Shown: positions 31,672 through 40,331 of the stretch, piece after piece
How the letters are laid out: every line of letters starts with the position of its first letter
Position numbering within the stretch: position 1 is the stretch's first letter
NCBI GenBank assembly: GCA_964350875.1
Contig: CAYGLT010000019.1
Span: forward strand, 1 to 40,331
DNA from: JAHBXC01 sp964350875
GTDB taxonomy: Bacteria > Planctomycetota > Phycisphaerae > Phycisphaerales > UBA1924
Direction of reading: 5' to 3'
DNA length: 40,331 bases
The notes under the pieces: model-generated
What the model was told of the DNA's origin: nothing
The model's database searches: none
Seen by the model: only the letters and a program-made list of their open reading frames with translations
Made by a program: the position numbers and the translations under genes

Positions 31672-33111
31672 ATGAATCAGGCCGCACGCCAGGACGCTCC
31701 GCTCATGCTCTCGGTGAGCGGGTGCCGCGGCATCGTCGGCGCGACGATGACTCCCGAGACGGCCGCGAAGTTCGCCGGCGCGTTCGTGGGGTGGGTCGCG
31801 GAGCGCACCGGGAACAGCGCGCCGACGATCGTGTTCGGGAAGGACGGCCGCGCCGGGAACGACGCGCTGCACATGGCCGCGGTCGCGGGACTGATCGCGT
31901 CGGGCGCGAGGGTCATCGATCTGGATGTGGCCGCGACGCCGACCGTCGGCGTGATGGTCGAGCACCACGACGCGCAGGGCGGGCTGATCCTCACCGCGAG
32001 TCACAACCCGGCGGAGTGGAACGGGCTGAAGTGCATCGCGGTTGACGCCGCGAGCGGCCGCGCGAAGGCGCCCTCGGCGAAGGACGCGTCGGAGATCATC
32101 GCGAGGTTCCGCGACGGGACGGTTGCGTACGCGGCGCACGACGGGCAGGGATCGCGGAATCACGACGCGACGGGCGAGCACGCGCATGTGTCGAAGGTGC
32201 TGAAGGCGGTGAACGCCGTGGCGCCGATCGACGAGATCCGCGCGCGGCAGTTCCGCGTCGCCGTGGATTCGGTGAACGCGAGCGGCGCGAAGGGGGCGCG
32301 GCTGCTGCTCGACGGGCTCGGGTGCGTGCTGACGCACCTGCACGCGGACGGGAGCGGCGTGTTCCCTCACAGTCCGGAGCCGACGGCGGAGAACCTCAAG
32401 GGGTTCAGCGAGGAGGTCCGAGGGGCGGGCGCGCAGGTGGGGTTCGCGCAGGACACGGACGCGGATCGGCTTGCGTTGCTGGACGAGAACGGCGAATACA
32501 TCGGCGAAGAGTTGACGCTGGCGCTCGCCTCGCGAGCGATCCTGGAGTTCGACCCGGGAGCGCGCGGCTCGTCCCTGGCCGCGAATCTCTCGACGAGCCG
32601 CATGATCGACGATGTCGCGGCCCACTACGGAGGAGGGAGAGTGCTCCGCACGGCGGTCGGGGAGGCGAATGTCGCCGGCGCGATGCTTGAGCACGGATGT
32701 CTCATCGGCGGCGAGGGCAACGGCGGCGTGATCTGGCCCGCGGTGGTCGTGATCCGCGACAGTCTCGGCGCGATGGCCCTAGTGCTCGCGCTCATGACCC
32801 GGACCGGAAAGTCCCTCTCGGAACTTGTGCGAGAGACGCCCGCGTATGTCATCGAAAAGCGCAAGGCGACGGTGCGCGACGGCGTGGCGCAGGCGGCGTG
32901 CGTTGCGCTGGCCGAGCAGTTTGAGGGGGGCAAAGTCGACACGCAGGACGGCGTGCGCATCGACTTCGACGGCGGCGGTGAGGACCCCGCGTGGGTGCAT
33001 GTCCGCGCGAGCAACACCGAGCCGATTCTTCGACTCATCGCCGAGGCGAAGACGACGGAGCGCGCGACGCAACTGCTCGACGAAGCGCAGCGCGTGGTCG
33101 AGGGGCTCTGA
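31672..33111 (+). CDS. Phosphohexomutase, GlmM/phosphomannomutase type
   Basis: 479 residues from ATG 31672, with GGAGAGG upstream. Converts hexose-6-phosphates to hexose-1-phosphates; probably phosphoglucosamine mutase or phosphomannomutase for wall, LPS or glycan precursors. The alpha-D-phosphohexomutase motifs are all present: phosphoserine S110 in TASHNP (108-113), metal loop DTDADR (261-266), sugar loop GEGNGG (347-352) and phosphate loop RASNTEPILR (from about 445). The N-terminal VSGCRGIVG and the GEGNGGVIWP form resemble archaeal-type GlmM more than E. coli GlmM, so the exact substrate is left open. Confidence 0.92.
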   Translation: MNQAARQDAPLMLSVSGCRGIVGATMTPETAAKFAGAFVGWVAERTGNSAPTIVFGKDGRAGNDALHMAAVAGLIASGARVIDLDVAATPTVGVMVEHHDAQGGLILTASHNPAEWNGLKCIAVDAASGRAKAPSAKDASEIIARFRDGTVAYAAHDGQGSRNHDATGEHAHVSKVLKAVNAVAPIDEIRARQFRVAVDSVNASGAKGARLLLDGLGCVLTHLHADGSGVFPHSPEPTAENLKGFSEEVRGAGAQVGFAQDTDADRLALLDENGEYIGEELTLALASRAILEFDPGARGSSLAANLSTSRMIDDVAAHYGGGRVLRTAVGEANVAGAMLEHGCLIGGEGNGGVIWPAVVVIRDSLGAMALVLALMTRTGKSLSELVRETPAYVIEKRKATVRDGVAQAACVALAEQFEGGKVDTQDGVRIDFDGGGEDPAWVHVRASNTEPILRLIAEAKTTERATQLLDEAQRVVEGL

Positions 33112-33114
33112 GCA

Positions 33115-34575
33115 TCACTGGGTTGTGAGGATGTCGGCGACTTCCGACCGGCGCAGTTCCTGACGGATGACCTGGAGGTCGTCCATGTCGGCGTCGGTGT
33201 CGCAGTCGGCGTCGACGAGCGATTCGTTCTGCGCGTGCAGGTCTCCGACGGTGAACCGCCCGTCCATGTCGATGTCGAGGCGTTCGAGCGAGGGCGCGAG
33301 GACGACCTGCGCGAGCGGATCGCCGAGGGGCGTGTTCTGCCATGAGAGCGCGGGGATCGCGGAGTATGCGGCCTCGGCGAAGGTCAGGCCGTCGAGATAG
33401 AGGTTCCGCACGAGCCACTCGGCGTCGGCGACCGCGAAGGTGAGCGGCTCGCGCACATGCGCGACCGAAAAGGAGCCGCCGAGCGCGATGAAGTCGAGCG
33501 CCTGCGCCTGGTTCTGTCGGGGTTGGCCCGTCGCGATGCTCGCGCCGTTGAACGATTCGTACGACAGGAACAGCGCGGCGGGGTGGTAGTCGTAAGCGGA
33601 CAGGTATGTGCCGCTGCCGGGCGGGTTCTCGCCGCAGCCGTTGAGGTCGTGGTTCTCGCCGTAGGTCGCGAGCACGAGGAGCGGCCCGATGGCGGGCAGG
33701 TCGTTCCCGCGCAGGAACTCGGTGGTTTCGTCGTGCGTGGTGAAGACGCCCGCATCGAGGAGAGAGGTCGTCGCCTGCTCGTAGTCGGGTCGGCCGGGGA
33801 TCCACGGCGGCAGCCCGTCGTCGTCCAACTGGTCGGAGCACACATACTCGTCGAAGAGCGCCTGCACGGCGCACGGATCGGCGGAGAGCGACTGTGACCG
33901 GTCGATGAGCGCGAGCGTGTTCTCGAGCGCTGTGTCCTCGCCCAGCGGCGCGGCGTCGAGTCGGCACACGAGGTAGATGTGCCCGGCGATCAGCCCGGTG
34001 ATCTGCCATGCTCCGGGAGCGGCGTATTCGAACGAGCGCTGCGTGGTGATGCCCGAACGGTTGAAGAGGTCGATCGGCTGATTCCGACGCGTGTGGTACG
34101 GGTTGTCGATCACGCCCGAATAGCGGAAGGGGAGGGCGCCTTCGCCGGTCTGTTCGAGGTCCTGCCACAGCAGCGTCAGTTCGGATTCGACGCTGGCGTG
34201 CGAGGAACTGATGTCGAACTCGTCGCTGCCGTTGATGCGCGCCGGAACGCCGCGTGTTGTGGCGATCGCGATGACGCGCTCGGCTAGGGGTTGACCTTCC
34301 GGATCCGTGCCCGAGAGAAACGCGCGGAGCGGGTCGCGGACACGGTTGAGGTACGCGTTGCGCGTGATCTGTCCGCCGCCGAGGGTTGAGTCGTTGAGGT
34401 CGAACTCGAGCACCCCCGGGTGAGCGGCGACATAGGCGTCGCGGATGGCCGCGGATTCGGGCTCCTGGGAGTTGTACAGCAGGAGCGTACGATCGGCGGT
34501 GAGTTGCGCGAACGCGTTGCCCGCCCAGATGAGGGCGAATGCCGTGAGAACATAGTGTCGAATTCGCGCGAGCAT
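33115..34575 (-). CDS. TIGR03790-family exported protein with Ca-binding C-terminal repeats
   Basis: 486 residues. ATG 34575 is chosen because the signal peptide starts there (MLARIRHYVLTAFALIWAG, cleavage near AFAQL); an upstream TTG 34602 would precede it with polar residues. The body follows the TIGR03790 pattern: LLLYNSQEPESAAIRDAYVAAH near 25-46, a LNRVRDPLRAFL region, VIAIATTRGVPARI, and a late HVREPLTFAVADAEW followed by DGLTFAEAAYSAIP. The C terminus (from about 434) holds two DxDxDG-like loops, DIDMDGRFTVGDL and DCDTDADMDDL, a degenerate dockerin. The activity is unknown; some members resemble caspase-like hydrolases. Convergent with the mutase gene by three bases. Confidence 0.86.
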   Translation of the reverse strand: MLARIRHYVLTAFALIWAGNAFAQLTADRTLLLYNSQEPESAAIRDAYVAAHPGVLEFDLNDSTLGGGQITRNAYLNRVRDPLRAFLSGTDPEGQPLAERVIAIATTRGVPARINGSDEFDISSSHASVESELTLLWQDLEQTGEGALPFRYSGVIDNPYHTRRNQPIDLFNRSGITTQRSFEYAAPGAWQITGLIAGHIYLVCRLDAAPLGEDTALENTLALIDRSQSLSADPCAVQALFDEYVCSDQLDDDGLPPWIPGRPDYEQATTSLLDAGVFTTHDETTEFLRGNDLPAIGPLLVLATYGENHDLNGCGENPPGSGTYLSAYDYHPAALFLSYESFNGASIATGQPRQNQAQALDFIALGGSFSVAHVREPLTFAVADAEWLVRNLYLDGLTFAEAAYSAIPALSWQNTPLGDPLAQVVLAPSLERLDIDMDGRFTVGDLHAQNESLVDADCDTDADMDDLQVIRQELRRSEVADILTTQ

Positions 34576-34583
34576 GCCATGAC

Positions 34584-34589
34584 AGGATA
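34584..34589 (-). promoter_or_regulatory. -10 box adjoining the TIGR03790 start
   Basis: TATCCT on the minus strand, 8 bases before ATG 34575, in a 55-base divergent gap shared with the DUF167 gene. Confidence 0.4.
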
Positions 34590-34615
34590 CGGGCGCCGTC
34601 AAGCCCCGGATCGCC

Positions 34616-34623
34616 GATAATGC
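34616..34623 (+). promoter_or_regulatory. -10 box adjoining the DUF167 gene start
   Basis: GATAAT (34616-34621) or TAATGC (34618-34623), 7-9 bases before ATG 34631, no Shine-Dalgarno sequence. Confidence 0.45.
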
Positions 34624-34630
34624 CCGCGAT

Positions 34631-34915
34631 ATGGACGACTCTTCGATCGTGTTTGATCCCCGCGTGTGTGAGCGGCAGCCCGACGGCGGGGCGGTGATCC
34701 GCGTGAAGGCGGTCCCGGGCGCGAGCAGGGATCAGATCGCGGGCGTGCTCGGCGATCGGCTGAAGGTGAAAGTCGCCGCCCCTCCGGAGGGAGGGAAGGC
34801 GAATAAGGCGATCTGCGCGCTCATCGCGAAAGCGCTGGGCGTGAAAACGGCGCAGGTCGAGATCGTGTCGGGCGCGACGAATCCGGAGAAGATCGTGCGC
34901 ATCACGATCGAGTGA
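34631..34915 (+). CDS. DUF167/UPF0235 (YggU-like) protein
   Basis: 94 residues. The family pattern is plain: VIRVKAVPGASRDQIAGVLGDRLKVKVAAPPEGGKANKAI followed by LGVKTAQVEIVSGATNPEKIVRI. DUF167 proteins are small alpha/beta proteins of unknown function found across life. The length is normal. It stands alone, divergent from the TIGR03790 gene and convergent with ftsH. Confidence 0.92.
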   Translation: MDDSSIVFDPRVCERQPDGGAVIRVKAVPGASRDQIAGVLGDRLKVKVAAPPEGGKANKAICALIAKALGVKTAQVEIVSGATNPEKIVRITIE

Positions 34916-34948
34916 ACGGCGCTCACACGGCCCTCCCGGGGGTCGGGC

Positions 34949-34973
34949 CACCCTCTCCCACAGGGAGAGGGTG
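34949..34973. repeat. Perfect 11-bp hairpin between convergent genes
   Basis: 34949-34959 and 34963-34973 are exact inverse copies around a 3-base loop. The arms are purine- or pyrimidine-only at the core (CCCTCTCCC / GGGAGAGGG). No T run follows on either strand. It could act as a two-way terminator for the DUF167 and ftsH genes, or be a dispersed REP-like palindrome. Confidence 0.6.
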
Positions 34974-34981
34974 CGTAGAAG

Positions 34982-37048
<2,067 letters not shown>

Positions 37049-37056
37049 CGTTCACC

Positions 37057-37062
37057 GTGATA
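37057..37062 (-). promoter_or_regulatory. -10-like box adjoining the ftsH start
   Basis: TATCAC on the minus strand, 8 bases before ATG 37048. It lacks the last T, so the match is weaker than in the other leaderless candidates. Confidence 0.3.
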
Positions 37063-37179
37063 CGGGCGTGCGTGCCGGGGGGTTCGACACGGAGAGATCG
37101 GTGGTTGCGGCGAGGGGCGTGACATCTCGCGCCGCTCGCGGGCATGGCGGGTCAGGGAATAGTAGGGGACCGGGAGGCG

Positions 37180-37695
37180 TCACCATCCCGAGCGGAGTGC
37201 GGCCACGACTTCGCGGGCGGCTTCCTGCACGGAGGCGTTCTCACCGACTTCGATGCGTTCCCCTGCGCCGAGGGTCGGCACGAAGGTCTCGACGGCCCTC
37301 ACGCCGCGTCTTGAGGCAAGGATCTCGCCTGTCCGGTTGTTGCGCCACTGGAAGTCGAGGGTGATCTCGACGGCCTGCTCCTGCACGAGGCCGGTCTCGC
37401 GGGCGACGGAGCGGACGCGGAGCCGCACATCGGTGATCGTGCCGGTGAGGGTGGTGTCGGCGCGGGCGCCGTTGCGCACCTGCCAGGGGGTCTGGGTCTG
37501 GACCTCTTTGACGATGGCGTCGGCGAGGCGGACCTCCATGCCGTAGTAGAAGGTGAGGTTGTCGAAGATGCCGACCTCGACGGACGAGACGCCCGGATCG
37601 AACGCTGAGCCGAGCGTGTAGCCCTGGCGCGGGTCGCTCGCGCAGGCGGTCAGCGTGACGAGCAGCGCGAGGGCTGCGAGGGCGAGACGGATCAT
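37180..37695 (-). CDS. LptE-like outer-membrane lipoprotein
   Basis: 171 residues. ATG 37695 overlaps the stop of the upstream gene (ATGA, 37692-37695). The signal peptide ends in a lipobox (TLTAC), so the mature protein should begin at that Cys. The rest fits LptE: GYTLGS, VGIFDNLTFYYGMEVRLADAIVKEV, a TTLTGTITDVRLRVRS strand, and EITLDFQWRNNRTGEIL. LptE plugs the LptD barrel that places LPS in the outer membrane; lptD is not in the window. The sequence is too diverged for certainty, so no symbol is given. Confidence 0.8.
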   Translation of the reverse strand: MIRLALAALALLVTLTACASDPRQGYTLGSAFDPGVSSVEVGIFDNLTFYYGMEVRLADAIVKEVQTQTPWQVRNGARADTTLTGTITDVRLRVRSVARETGLVQEQAVEITLDFQWRNNRTGEILASRRGVRAVETFVPTLGAGERIEVGENASVQEAAREVVAALRSGW

Positions 37696-38825
37696 GGCGA
37701 CCCTCGCGGTGTGGGCGGCGCGTCCGGGATCGCGGGCTGGGTCGGCACGGCTTCGGACGGCGCGACGGGAGGGAGGTCGGGATCGATCTCGCCCTGTTCC
37801 TCCTGCGTGTTGGGCGCGCCGGATTCGAACCCTGAGGGGCCGGTTCCGTGGTCGCGGTCGGTCACATACGACCAGCCGCGTGATTCCATGATCTCCATGC
37901 CTGTCTGGGCGGCCTCGGAGGTCGGGTACTTCGCGATGAGCCGTCTGAGGGTGTATCGGGCTGAGGGGCCGTCGTTGACGCGCAGGTACCACTTGGAAGT
38001 GACGAGCATCTGCTCGGCGAGGGAACTGTCGATGCGGTCGATGAGTTGCTCGTTGAGTCCGGTGGCCTGGGCCTCGGCGGGGTAGAGCCGCTCGAAGCGG
38101 CGGATGCGCTCGCGGGCCTCGATGAGCGGTCGTGTGTCGCGCTCCGGCCCGCCGTAGCCGGCGATTTCGGAGTAGATGCGGCGCTTCTGGGCTTTGATCG
38201 CGTTGGGACCTTGCGGGAAGTTGAGGAGGTACAGGTCGTAGGTTTCGGCGGCGAAGATCCAGTCACGGCGATCGAAGTAGTGATCCGCCAAGGCGATAGC
38301 CGCCTGTTCCGCGATGGCGCTGCCCGGGAGGCGCTCCTGCGTGCGGATGTAGATCTCGATCGCGATCTCGCCCGCGGGTTCGATGCGCAGCCCGAAGAAC
38401 TTCTTGCGCAGACCTCGGTCGTAGCGCTGGGCGATCGCGAATTCGCGCTCCACCGCGACAGCGACCTCCTCGCTCCCGGGGAAGGAACGGATCACCGTCT
38501 CGTAGTCGTAGAGCGCCTTGAACTCGTCGCCCCGCGCGGTTTTGGCGTCTCCCCGGAGGCGGTAAGCCAGCGGGAGGAAGGGGTTGCGCGTGTTCTCGTA
38601 CTCGCGGATGAAGTCGGAGAGCACCGACACCGCTTCGCCGTTGCGCCCGTCGGCAATGAGCCGCGTCGCGTCGGCGATGCGCGCTTCGTCCGAACCCGGT
38701 TCGGGCGCCGCGCCTTCGACCCAGCCCCCTTCGTCGAGCGTGTAGGTCTGTGACTGTGCGCGCGCGAGCGGCGACGCGATCAGCGACAGAGCAAGCAGCG
38801 CAAGCAGGAGGGGGAGCCGGGTCAT
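37692..38825 (-). CDS. BamD-like TPR outer-membrane assembly protein
   Basis: 377 residues from ATG 38825; an upstream extension would overlap the preceding gene. Signal peptide MTRLPLLLALLALSLIASPL, cleavage near ARAQS. The body is a run of tetratricopeptide-type helices: ADATRLIADGRNGEAVSVLSDF, PLAYRLRGDAKTARGDEFKAL, IAEQAAIALADHYFDRRDWIFA and later SARYTLRRLIAKYPTSEAAQ, the BamD/YfiO pattern. Unlike BamD it has no lipobox Cys at the signal peptide end, so it would be soluble in the periplasm or held by partners. The tail is Pro/Gly-rich and disordered. It is coupled to the LptE-like gene, which supports an envelope-assembly role. Confidence 0.82.
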   Translation of the reverse strand: MTRLPLLLALLALSLIASPLARAQSQTYTLDEGGWVEGAAPEPGSDEARIADATRLIADGRNGEAVSVLSDFIREYENTRNPFLPLAYRLRGDAKTARGDEFKALYDYETVIRSFPGSEEVAVAVEREFAIAQRYDRGLRKKFFGLRIEPAGEIAIEIYIRTQERLPGSAIAEQAAIALADHYFDRRDWIFAAETYDLYLLNFPQGPNAIKAQKRRIYSEIAGYGGPERDTRPLIEARERIRRFERLYPAEAQATGLNEQLIDRIDSSLAEQMLVTSKWYLRVNDGPSARYTLRRLIAKYPTSEAAQTGMEIMESRGWSYVTDRDHGTGPSGFESGAPNTQEEQGEIDPDLPPVAPSEAVPTQPAIPDAPPTPRGSP

Positions 38826-38847
38826 CGAGCGGGAGAATACACGATCG

Positions 38848-40122
38848 TCAGCGCCTGCGCGGGTTGCGCGCCCCTCGGCGGCCGCGTTTGCTGAGATCAT
38901 CGCCGGACTCGCCGGGACCGTCCGGATGGTCGTGCGCGTGCTGGTCGTCGTGGCCACCAAGGTCGTGGTCGTCGTCGCCGTCCATCGGCCCGTCCCAGTC
39001 CTCAACGGTCGACCCGTCGGGGATGCGCGCGAAGATCAACTTGCCCGCGCTGGTCTGGAGCGAGGTCGCGACCACAAGGTCAACGGTCTTGCCGACATAC
39101 GCGCGGCCGTTCTCGGCGACGATCATCGTGCCGTCTTCAAGGTAGCCCACGCCCTGATCGGGTTGCTCGCCCGGCTTGATGATCGCGACGCGGAGCCGTT
39201 CACCGGGGATGAACGACGGCTTCATCGCGAGGGCGACATCGTTGAGGTTGATGACCGTCACGCCGTGGATCTTGCCGACGCGCGCGAGCCCGATGTCCGT
39301 GGTGACCAGCGAGCCGGAGAGTTGGCGGGCCAGTTCGACGAGCATCTGATCGACGCTCTTACCCGGGACCGGTGTCTCGTCGACGGAGACATCGAGCCGG
39401 GGGGAGCGCTGCATTTTGCCCACGAGTTCGAGGCCTCGACGCCCGCGGGTCCGCTTGAGTCGCTCCGAGGAGTCGGCCAGCGCCTGAAGTTCGGCGATCA
39501 CGAACCGGGGGATGACCACCGGGGACTGGATCAGGCCGGTTTCGGCGGCGTCGAGGAGGCGGCCGTCGATGAGGACGGAGGTGTCGAGCAGCAGGGGCCG
39601 CACGCCGCGCGTCTGCTTGGCGAACTCGACATACGGGATGACGAGTCGGAAATCGTCCTGCGTCTGGAGGACGATGGAGACGCCCAGATAGCAGAACGCG
39701 ACGCCGAAGAGCACCTTGATGGTGTTGACGATGCGGTCGCCCTCGAGTTCGTAGATCTGCGCGAGCAGGTCGATGACGAGGCCGATCGCCAACGCCGCCA
39801 GCACGCCGGCCAGCAAACCGAGGAACACGCCCGAGAGCGTGGCGATCTTCTTGCCCGGTGTCAGGATGTCGAGAGCGAGGAAGCCCAGCGCCACGGCGAG
39901 CCCGAACACGAAGACGAACTGCCACCCCTTGATGAGGAGGTCTTCCCAACTGTTCGTCGAAGGGTTCTGGTTGGCGCCCAGGTCGATGATGTAGAAGGTG
40001 ATGACCACCAGCACGAGCGCCACGAAGGCGACTCGCAGGATGCGCAGGAGTGTGCGTCGCCCCTGGAGTTCCGGATCGATGTACTTCGCCTTGCGCGATT
40101 CAGCGGAAGAATGCTCTGACAT
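38848..40122 (-). CDS. PIN/TRAM-domain membrane protein
   Basis: 424 residues. Four hydrophobic segments (about 28-47, 66-86, 93-117, 133-152) are followed by a PIN domain with acidic residues D180 (LLLDTSVLIDGRLLD), E211 (FVIAELQAL) and D276 (VTTDIGLARVG), and a TRAM domain (about 305-365, GERLRVAIIKPGEQPDQGVGYLEDGTMI). This is the YacL-type arrangement. PIN domains are usually RNases and TRAM binds RNA, so a membrane-bound RNase is plausible; activity is not proven for the family. The C-terminal 45 residues are Asp/His/Gly-rich then strongly basic. It is first in the operon with the BamD-like gene, 22 bases upstream. Confidence 0.93.
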   Translation of the reverse strand: MSEHSSAESRKAKYIDPELQGRRTLLRILRVAFVALVLVVITFYIIDLGANQNPSTNSWEDLLIKGWQFVFVFGLAVALGFLALDILTPGKKIATLSGVFLGLLAGVLAALAIGLVIDLLAQIYELEGDRIVNTIKVLFGVAFCYLGVSIVLQTQDDFRLVIPYVEFAKQTRGVRPLLLDTSVLIDGRLLDAAETGLIQSPVVIPRFVIAELQALADSSERLKRTRGRRGLELVGKMQRSPRLDVSVDETPVPGKSVDQMLVELARQLSGSLVTTDIGLARVGKIHGVTVINLNDVALAMKPSFIPGERLRVAIIKPGEQPDQGVGYLEDGTMIVAENGRAYVGKTVDLVVATSLQTSAGKLIFARIPDGSTVEDWDGPMDGDDDHDLGGHDDQHAHDHPDGPGESGDDLSKRGRRGARNPRRR

Positions 40123-40129
40123 CGCAGGA

Positions 40130-40135
40130 AGTGTA
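40130..40135 (-). promoter_or_regulatory. -10 box adjoining the PIN/TRAM gene start
   Basis: TACACT on the minus strand, 7 bases before ATG 40122; no Shine-Dalgarno sequence. Confidence 0.55.
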
Positions 40136-40199
40136 GCCGGAGGGGCGGTTGGCCACCTCTCGGGGCCGATTTGCCTTCGGCGACGCGAGGGAGGACGCC

Positions 40200-40205
40200 T
40201 ACACT
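40200..40205 (+). promoter_or_regulatory. -10 box of the SRP RNA gene
   Basis: TACACT, about 25 bases before the RNA's closing stem begins; a weak -35 (TTCGGC, 40176-40181) lies 18 bases upstream. Same hexamer as upstream of rnhA, atpC and the PIN/TRAM gene. Confidence 0.45.
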
Positions 40206-40229
40206 CACGGCCCTGAACGCCCTTCGGTT

Positions 40230-40331
40230 GACGGCCGGGCCCGGTGCGCGGGCAGCCCGTGAACCTGGTCAGAGCCTGACCGCAGCAGCCATAAGCGGCC
40301 GTTGTCCGGCGCCGCCGGTGTCCTGGCCGTC
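40230..40331 (+). ncRNA. ffs: Signal recognition particle RNA, small bacterial type (4.5S)
   Basis: A rod-like RNA. 40230-40236 pairs with 40325-40331 (GACGGCC/GGCCGTC). The domain IV core, GTGAACC then GGTCAG and AGCAGCC then ATAAGCGG, lies at 40259-40298; it is the binding site for Ffh M domain. Aligned to E. coli from GUCAG to AGCAGCC, both are 23 bases, but the apical loop here reads UGAC where E. coli has GGAA, and one closing pair is lost. The 3' end coincides with the window edge, so the RNA may run a few bases further. The total length of about 100 bases fits the small bacterial type. Confidence 0.88.

Noticed and set aside
37820..37845. Second T-arm-like string (GGTTCGAATCC on the minus strand)
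   Set aside because: Stem fails at the third pair and the site lies inside the BamD-like reading frame.

Overview
The window is G+C-rich bacterial chromosome, most likely from a planctomycete of the Phycisphaerae type. This rests on several signs. There are exported proteins ending in PEP-CTERM-like tails (PAP or PTP, a hydrophobic helix, then an Arg cluster). Two exported proteins end in short 'GC-type' dockerin modules. Four linked membrane proteins carry a CxxCGYxLxGL...CPECG ribbon. There is a TIGR03790 protein, and a pterin synthase of the kind that replaces FolB. I see no phage, insertion sequence, CRISPR array or tRNA, so this is ordinary chromosome with an envelope and secretome bias.

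Layout. 1-62 is the tail of a gene with a terminator. 130-4784 (minus) holds four exported or membrane proteins: a vanadium-haloperoxidase/PAP2-like protein with dockerin, a DUF4190-GspG fusion, a DUF6263-like protein and a spondin-domain PEP-CTERM protein. 4954-6333 is an MFS transporter. 6430-7860 is a propeller-like dockerin protein. 8115-9044 is thyX. 9048-10769 (minus) holds a PEP-CTERM protein, an overlapping rnhA and a small exported protein. 10894-15777 holds purL (with two fused PurS domains) and purQ, interrupted by a divergent pair: a 41-residue membrane peptide and an XRE-cupin regulator. 15827-19945 is an operon of four overlapping zinc-ribbon membrane proteins, followed by a Gfo/Idh/MocA oxidoreductase. 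21027-24301 (minus) is a tandem of three paralogous PEP-CTERM-like proteins. 24594-26070 holds a solitary atpC and a protein with a flagellin-IN-like region. The rest holds a PfkB kinase, gltX, ppk1, a QueD/PTPS-III protein, a GlmM-type mutase, a TIGR03790 protein, a DUF167 protein, ftsH, and an envelope operon (PIN/TRAM - BamD-like - LptE-like). The right edge carries the small SRP RNA.

Two kinds of start stand out. Exported proteins mostly have strong Shine-Dalgarno sequences (GGAGGAG type) a normal distance upstream. Many housekeeping genes (purL, purQ, gltX, queD, rnhA, the PIN/TRAM gene, the Gfo/Idh gene and others) have no Shine-Dalgarno sequence but a TANNNT -10-like box ending 5-9 bases before the start codon, which implies leaderless mRNAs. 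The best candidate for an undescribed small system is the 41-residue membrane peptide, its divergent XRE-cupin regulator, and three 11-bp repeats spaced 19-20 bp between them, all lying between purL and purQ.
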